A stretch of DNA of 18,512 bases from Candidatus Sumerlaeota bacterium (GTDB lineage: Bacteria > Sumerlaeota > Sumerlaeia > MWCT01): positions 1-18,512 of the forward strand of contig JAPLSR010000301.1 in NCBI GenBank assembly GCA_026398545.1, read 5' to 3'. Positions 14,847 through 18,512 of the stretch are shown here, piece after piece. Within the stretch, counting starts at the first letter, position 1; every line of letters begins with the position of its first letter. A model generated the notes under the pieces. It saw only the letters and a program-made list of their open reading frames with translations, was not told where the DNA came from and ran no database searches. A program made the translations under genes and the position numbers.

Positions 14847-16223
14847 TTATATCAGACCGATGAGGTCGAGGGCTTCGCGGATGTTTCCCGCCCCGATAAT
14901 CTCAATCCCCGATGCCTTGTTTTCCTTCTTCAGGTGAGTTTTGGTGGTCAGGCAACGTTTAAAACCGAGCCGCTCTCCTTCGTGAAGGCGCCGGTCAAAG
15001 TGCGTCACGGAACGAATCTCTCCCGAAAGCCCGACCTCTCCGATGATAAGGAGTTCCGGGTCCACCGGTTTGTTGCGGAAACTGCTGACAATGGCGACAA
15101 GGGTTGCAAGGTCAGCCGCCGGTTCCTCAATCCGGATGCCTCCCGCCGCATTGACAAAGACATCCTGGTCAACAAAAATCAGCCCCAACCGCTTTTCGAG
15201 CACGGCAAGAAGGAGCGCCACACGTCGGGCGTCAATGCCGGATGTGGTGCGGCGGGGTGCGCCGAATCCGCCATTATAACTCGTGAGCGATTGCACCTCG
15301 ATGAGGAGTGGGCGCGTGCCTTCCAGCGTGGCGCAGACGGCTGACCCGACACCGTCCACAGGACGCTCCTCTAAAAAACAGGCAGAGGGGTTGGTTACCT
15401 CCATTAGTCCATTCTGAGTCATTTCAAAGATTCCAATTTCATTTGTTGAGCCGTATCGATTTTTCACGGCGCGTAATATGCGGTAAGTGTGGTGCCGTTC
15501 TCCCTCAAAATAAAGGACAGTGTCCACCATGTGCTCAAGAATGCGCGGTCCTGCAATGATTCCCGCCTTCGTGACATGTCCTATGAAAAAGATGGGGATG
15601 GTCAGGCTTTTTGCCTGATAGAGGAGACGGGCGGCGCATTCCCTGAGTTGTGAAATGCTCCCCGGCACGGATGGCACCTCCGGGGCGTATTGCGTCTGGA
15701 TGGAATCAATAATCACAACGGCGGGCTTCATTTCCCGCAGATGGGATGTCACATGGTCAACCTGTGTCTCAACCAGGATGTTAAGATTGCTGTTAAGCGA
15801 CCCGAGTCTTTCAGCCCGAAGTCGAATCTGAGCCAGAGACTCCTCGCCGGTGACATACAGTGTGGAAAGTCCGAGATTGGCGCTGTAAGTGTAGAGGACC
15901 TGAAGCATGAGTGTGGATTTGCCGATGCCGGGTTCGCCGCCTATCAAAATCACAGAGCCGGGCACAAGTCCCCCTCCCAGGATGCGGTCGAACTCGCCAA
16001 TTCCTGTCTGGAGGCGCACCTCGCCCTCGGCGGGGATTGCTGTGATGGGAACCGGTTTTTCAACGGAGAATTCTTTCTGCCCGCTGGAGATCTGAACCTT
16101 TTCCTCCTGAATCCTGACCTCGCGCAGGGAATTCCACTCCCCGCATGACGCACAGCGTCCATCCCAGCGCGGCGATGAATTTCCGCACACCTCACAAACA
16201 AATTCCACCCTGCTTTTTGCCAT
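14847..16223 (-). CDS. radA: DNA repair protein RadA (Sms)
   Basis: The protein has 458 residues, the normal RadA length. RadA is a RecA-like hexameric ATPase that drives branch migration of recombination intermediates. An N-terminal C4 zinc finger has Cys10, Cys13, Cys24 and Cys27 (FVCEVCGNSSPRWDGRCASC). The ATPase core has Walker A GGEPGIGKST at 95-104, Walker B VVIIDS at 169-174 and the RadA-specific motif at 254-258. That motif reads KNRYG here instead of the usual KNRFG, a conservative change. The C-terminal Lon-protease-like domain follows (about 280-458, with IIGEVGLSGEIRSVTHFDRRL). It begins 39 bases after the ybaK-like gene on the same strand and is probably co-transcribed with it. 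It converges with asd. Confidence 0.97.
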   Translation of the reverse strand: MAKSRVEFVCEVCGNSSPRWDGRCASCGEWNSLREVRIQEEKVQISSGQKEFSVEKPVPITAIPAEGEVRLQTGIGEFDRILGGGLVPGSVILIGGEPGIGKSTLMLQVLYTYSANLGLSTLYVTGEESLAQIRLRAERLGSLNSNLNILVETQVDHVTSHLREMKPAVVIIDSIQTQYAPEVPSVPGSISQLRECAARLLYQAKSLTIPIFFIGHVTKAGIIAGPRILEHMVDTVLYFEGERHHTYRILRAVKNRYGSTNEIGIFEMTQNGLMEVTNPSACFLEERPVDGVGSAVCATLEGTRPLLIEVQSLTSYNGGFGAPRRTTSGIDARRVALLLAVLEKRLGLIFVDQDVFVNAAGGIRIEEPAADLATLVAIVSSFRNKPVDPELLIIGEVGLSGEIRSVTHFDRRLHEGERLGFKRCLTTKTHLKKENKASGIEIIGAGNIREALDLIGLI

Positions 16224-16262
16224 ACGCGCCTTCCAATATCATTTATTTAGTTATCAGTAATT

Positions 16263-16730
16263 TCAGATGTGCGTTGTAAAAGACGCCATCTTTGGATTCT
16301 CAATCCGTTTATAGTCCTCAAATGAAATCTTGATGATATCGTGATGTGTCCCCGCTTTGAAGACAATCTCCCTGTCATCAGCAATGGATTCATCCACAAT
16401 GGTATTCACATCATAAAGTTTTCCCAGCGGAGGCATTGCGCCCGTCTCACAATCGGGGAAGAGAGAGGAAAATTCCTCCTCATGGGCGAGGGTAACCTTC
16501 TTCCCCTCAAAAATCTGCCTGAGGACTTCAAAATTAATCTTACATGTTGAGGGAAGAACAAGCATCACCAGTTCACCATCAACTTTTGCCATAATTGCCT
16601 TGACGAGTTCATTTCCCTTGATATGTGTGACGGCGGCAACCTCCTGGGCGGTATAGACAGTTGTGTGTTCAATGACATCATATTTGATACCGGCGGCGTC
16701 TAAATATGTTTTAACCTTTCGCGACGGCAT
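16263..16730 (-). CDS. YbaK/EbsC-family aminoacyl-tRNA deacylase
   Basis: This 155-residue single-domain protein of the YbaK/prolyl-tRNA-synthetase-insertion family hydrolyses wrongly charged aminoacyl-tRNAs in trans. Visible are the N-terminal YDVIEHTTVYTAQEVAAV segment, the conserved Lys44 in ELVKAIMAKVDG, the strand LVMLVLPSTCKINFEVL, and the glycine loop GAMPPLG at 97-103 within FPDCETGAMPPLG. The specificity (Ala-, Cys- or other tRNA-Pro) cannot be set from sequence. A purine-rich AAAGGGGGTGGGG lies just before the ATG. It is first of a two-gene minus-strand unit with radA; a perfect palindrome and a possible TATATT -10 box lie upstream. Confidence 0.9.
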   Translation of the reverse strand: MPSRKVKTYLDAAGIKYDVIEHTTVYTAQEVAAVTHIKGNELVKAIMAKVDGELVMLVLPSTCKINFEVLRQIFEGKKVTLAHEEEFSSLFPDCETGAMPPLGKLYDVNTIVDESIADDREIVFKAGTHHDIIKISFEDYKRIENPKMASFTTHI

Positions 16731-16813
16731 ATCCCCACCCCCTTTCTTTCAATTATTTGATTTTTAGTAACATTCAGGTGAAAACAGGGCAAGGAAAATC
16801 AGCAATATAGATA

Positions 16814-16829
16814 TGCTTTTATAAAAGCA
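16814..16829. promoter_or_regulatory. 16-bp perfect palindrome, candidate operator
   Basis: TGCTTTTATAAAAGCA is self-complementary and lies in the 190-bp gap between the divergent deacylase-radA unit and the PH-like gene. On the minus strand it overlaps a possible TTGCTT box, 15 bases before TATATT (16809-16804). On the plus strand a perfect TTGACA lies at 16841-16846 but no good -10 follows. Binding by a dimeric regulator is inference. Confidence 0.35.
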
Positions 16830-16920
16830 ATTATGTTTTATTGACAGGGCATCTCCTTTGATGCGATGAATCAATTTGTCGGATGAATGAGTTGTAAAGG
16901 GTAGCGTTGGAGTCTAAAAT

Positions 16921-17352
16921 TTGAGTGCGCTTGAACCGGGTGAGAATGTCCTTCATTCCGTGCCGAGCGTGGGCTTTATCTCCTCAAAGGCACTGCCGAC
17001 GTATCGGTTGTTTTTCCCGATCCCCCCGCTGATGAAAGCGTCTCTTATTATCACAGACAGACGAGTTATTATCGTGTCATACTTGTTCGGTTTTGTGATT
17101 CAGAAATTCAGTTCATGGTATCCTGAACGCAGCCCTGAGGGCGAACTTGAAATTATCGAATCCGTGAGTTTGGGAAAAATGAGACTGATTGGGCCATATC
17201 TGGAAGTCGTGAGTTTCAACGACAACCGACCCTGGTATTATCGTTATCTTTGCGCCGCCCGTGTGCGCCTTCGCTTCTACATGAAGAATCCCGAACCTTT
17301 GTATGAAACCCTCTCCTCCCAATTAACGCCCCCTGCGCGAAAATATTACTAA
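16921..17352 (+). CDS. Small PH/GRAM-like domain protein
   Basis: The protein has 143 residues if translation starts at the TTG at 16921. This is the only reasonable in-frame start: a stop codon lies two codons upstream, the next Met is residue 38, and GGAG precedes by about 8 bases. The sequence opens LEPGENVLHSVPSVGF, continues with ASLIITDRRVIIVSYLFGF and later ESVSLGKMRLIGPYLEV, and ends in a helix (PEPLYETLSSQL). This strand pattern with a TDRRVI turn is like bacterial PH (bPH) and GRAM-type domains, which bind membranes or partners. No transmembrane segment is obvious. The function is unknown. It stands alone between the deacylase-radA unit and the restriction gene, with no clear terminator after it. 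Confidence 0.7.
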   Translation: MSALEPGENVLHSVPSVGFISSKALPTYRLFFPIPPLMKASLIITDRRVIIVSYLFGFVIQKFSSWYPERSPEGELEIIESVSLGKMRLIGPYLEVVSFNDNRPWYYRYLCAARVRLRFYMKNPEPLYETLSSQLTPPARKYY

Positions 17353-17462
17353 AACTTTATTCTTGATTTCCAATCTGTCTCATGATTGAAAGGATTGTTC
17401 ATTTTGAGAGATATTGATTATTCTGCAAGGGATGCGCTTATATTTATATGAGGATTTAGTCT

Positions 17463-18512
17463 ATGCCTGCTATTTCATGGAACGAAATCCGTCAGAACGC
17501 CATCCAATTCTCCCGCGATTGGAAAGGCGCGGAGGATGAACGCGCCGAGGCCCAGACCTTTTGGAACGAGTTTTTCAATATCTTTGGCATCCGCCGCCGC
17601 ACAGTCGCCTCCTTTGAGGAGCCTGTCAAGAGCCTGAAAAACACATATCATCGCATTGACCTCTTCTGGAAAGGTAGCCTTCTCGCCGAACACAAAAGCG
17701 CCGGGGAAAGCCTCGACAAAGCACAGTCGCAGGCCTTTCAATATATTCAGGAATTGATAAACACGAACCGCCAGGATGAAGTCCCCTGCTATGTCATCCT
17801 CAGCGACTTTAGCCGCATGGTTCTATACGATCTGGAACCCGAAGAGGGCGACATGGAGCGCGTCGAATTTTCCCTGACCGATCTGCACAAGCATATCAAA
17901 CACTTCGCATTCTTTATAGGACAAAAGACCCATAAATTCGGCGAGGAGGACGAAGCCAACATCAAGGCCGCCGAAATCATGGCGCGTCTGCACGACGCCA
18001 TCGCCGAAGGGCGTTACGATACAAAAGCCACCGAACGCCTTCTCGTGCGCCTGCTCTTTTGCCTCTTCGCCGATGACACTGGTATCTTTGAACCCGGCCA
18101 GTTCGAACTCTATATACAGAACCGCACCCGCGAGGACGGCTCAGACCTCGGCCCTCAGATCAACGCCCTTTTTGAAATACTCGACACGCCCGCGGAGAAG
18201 CGCTCGAGTTACCTCGAAGAAGACCTGGCCGCATTCCCTTATATCAACGGCGAACTCTTTGCCGAGCGCCTGCCCACGGCAAGCTTCAACCGCACCATGC
18301 GGGACCAAATCATCGCCGCCTGCCGCTTCGACTGGTCGCGCATCTCGCCCGCCATTTTCGGCTCGCTCTTCCAGGGCATCATGGACGCCAAAGAACGCAG
18401 GCAAATCGGCGGGCACTACACCTCCGAGCGCGACATTCTGAAGCTGATCCGCCCGCTCTTCCTCGACGCGCTCCGAGATGAACTCGAGCAGATCAAGAAG
18501 GACCAAAGGAAG
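17463..18512 (+). CDS. MmeI-like type IIL restriction-modification enzyme (N-terminal 350 residues)
   Basis: The frame is open to the right window edge, so the methyltransferase and target-recognition parts are missing. GAGGA lies about 8 bases before the ATG. The N-terminal nuclease domain carries a PD-(D/E)XK site: Asp66 in YHRIDLFWKG, Glu76 and Lys78 in LLAEHKSAGESLDKAQSQA, with the D-x9-E-x-K spacing known for MmeI. A helical connector follows (about 155-310; ATERLLVRLLFCLFADDTGIF is characteristic). GGHYTSERDILKLIRPLFL from 316 is the motif-X region that opens the N6-adenine methyltransferase domain. Single-chain enzymes of this family both methylate and cut DNA about 20 bases from the site. 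Codon use (many GCC, CGC, CTC, ATC) is clearly GC-richer than in the genes to the left, suggesting horizontal acquisition. A methyltransferase-only defence protein with a similar start is a less likely alternative. Confidence 0.9.
   Translation, partial: MPAISWNEIRQNAIQFSRDWKGAEDERAEAQTFWNEFFNIFGIRRRTVASFEEPVKSLKNTYHRIDLFWKGSLLAEHKSAGESLDKAQSQAFQYIQELINTNRQDEVPCYVILSDFSRMVLYDLEPEEGDMERVEFSLTDLHKHIKHFAFFIGQKTHKFGEEDEANIKAAEIMARLHDAIAEGRYDTKATERLLVRLLFCLFADDTGIFEPGQFELYIQNRTREDGSDLGPQINALFEILDTPAEKRSSYLEEDLAAFPYINGELFAERLPTASFNRTMRDQIIAACRFDWSRISPAIFGSLFQGIMDAKERRQIGGHYTSERDILKLIRPLFLDALRDELEQIKKDQRK

Overview
The window looks like chromosome of an uncultured, probably Gram-negative and anaerobic bacterium. 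It carries a 2-oxoacid:ferredoxin oxidoreductase subunit, many large exported proteins with signal peptides (FN3, beta-propeller and glycosidase types), standard housekeeping genes (radA, asd, tRNA-Gly) and moderate GC. The mix recalls PVC-like or candidate-phylum heterotrophs, but nothing here fixes the phylum. TGA serves as a normal stop in at least five genes, so the code is standard.

Left part (1-7130). A minus-strand pair encodes a small exported propeller-like protein (2434-3357) and, 5 bp downstream, a very large exported protein running off the left edge (1-2428). The large protein has an NlpC/P60-like N-terminus followed by repeated FN3 plus alpha/beta modules. Diverging from this pair is an exported alpha/beta-hydrolase esterase (3564-5018). 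Then come a stand-alone gamma subunit of a 2-oxoacid oxidoreductase (minus), an exported TPR and Pro/Ala-rich protein with a strong terminator (plus), and tRNA-Gly(CCC) with encoded CCA (minus).

Middle (7130-12874). An exported protein made of 14 tandem 48-residue repeats (minus) diverges from a two-gene plus-strand operon. That operon encodes a membrane-anchored YfgM-like TPR protein and, overlapping it by 4 bp, an exported clan-A glycoside hydrolase with a CBM9-like C-terminus.

Right part (12875-18512). The most unusual element is a solitary integron-type gene cassette (about 12883-13665). It carries an endonuclease/exonuclease/phosphatase-fold gene and ends in a foldable attC-like site. 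No integrase or other cassette is visible, and the insertion point reads as a GTTAT secondary site. Next is asd (aspartate-semialdehyde dehydrogenase), complete except for one in-frame TGA at codon 177. Convergent to it is the minus-strand pair ybaK-like deacylase then radA. A 16-bp palindrome sits between that pair and a divergent small PH/GRAM-like gene. The window ends inside an MmeI-like type IIL restriction-modification gene with GC-richer codon use than its neighbours, which suggests acquired DNA.

Functionally this is mostly ordinary chromosome (surface and polysaccharide functions, DNA repair, translation quality control, amino-acid biosynthesis) with two likely acquired accessory pieces: the lone integron cassette and the restriction-modification gene.
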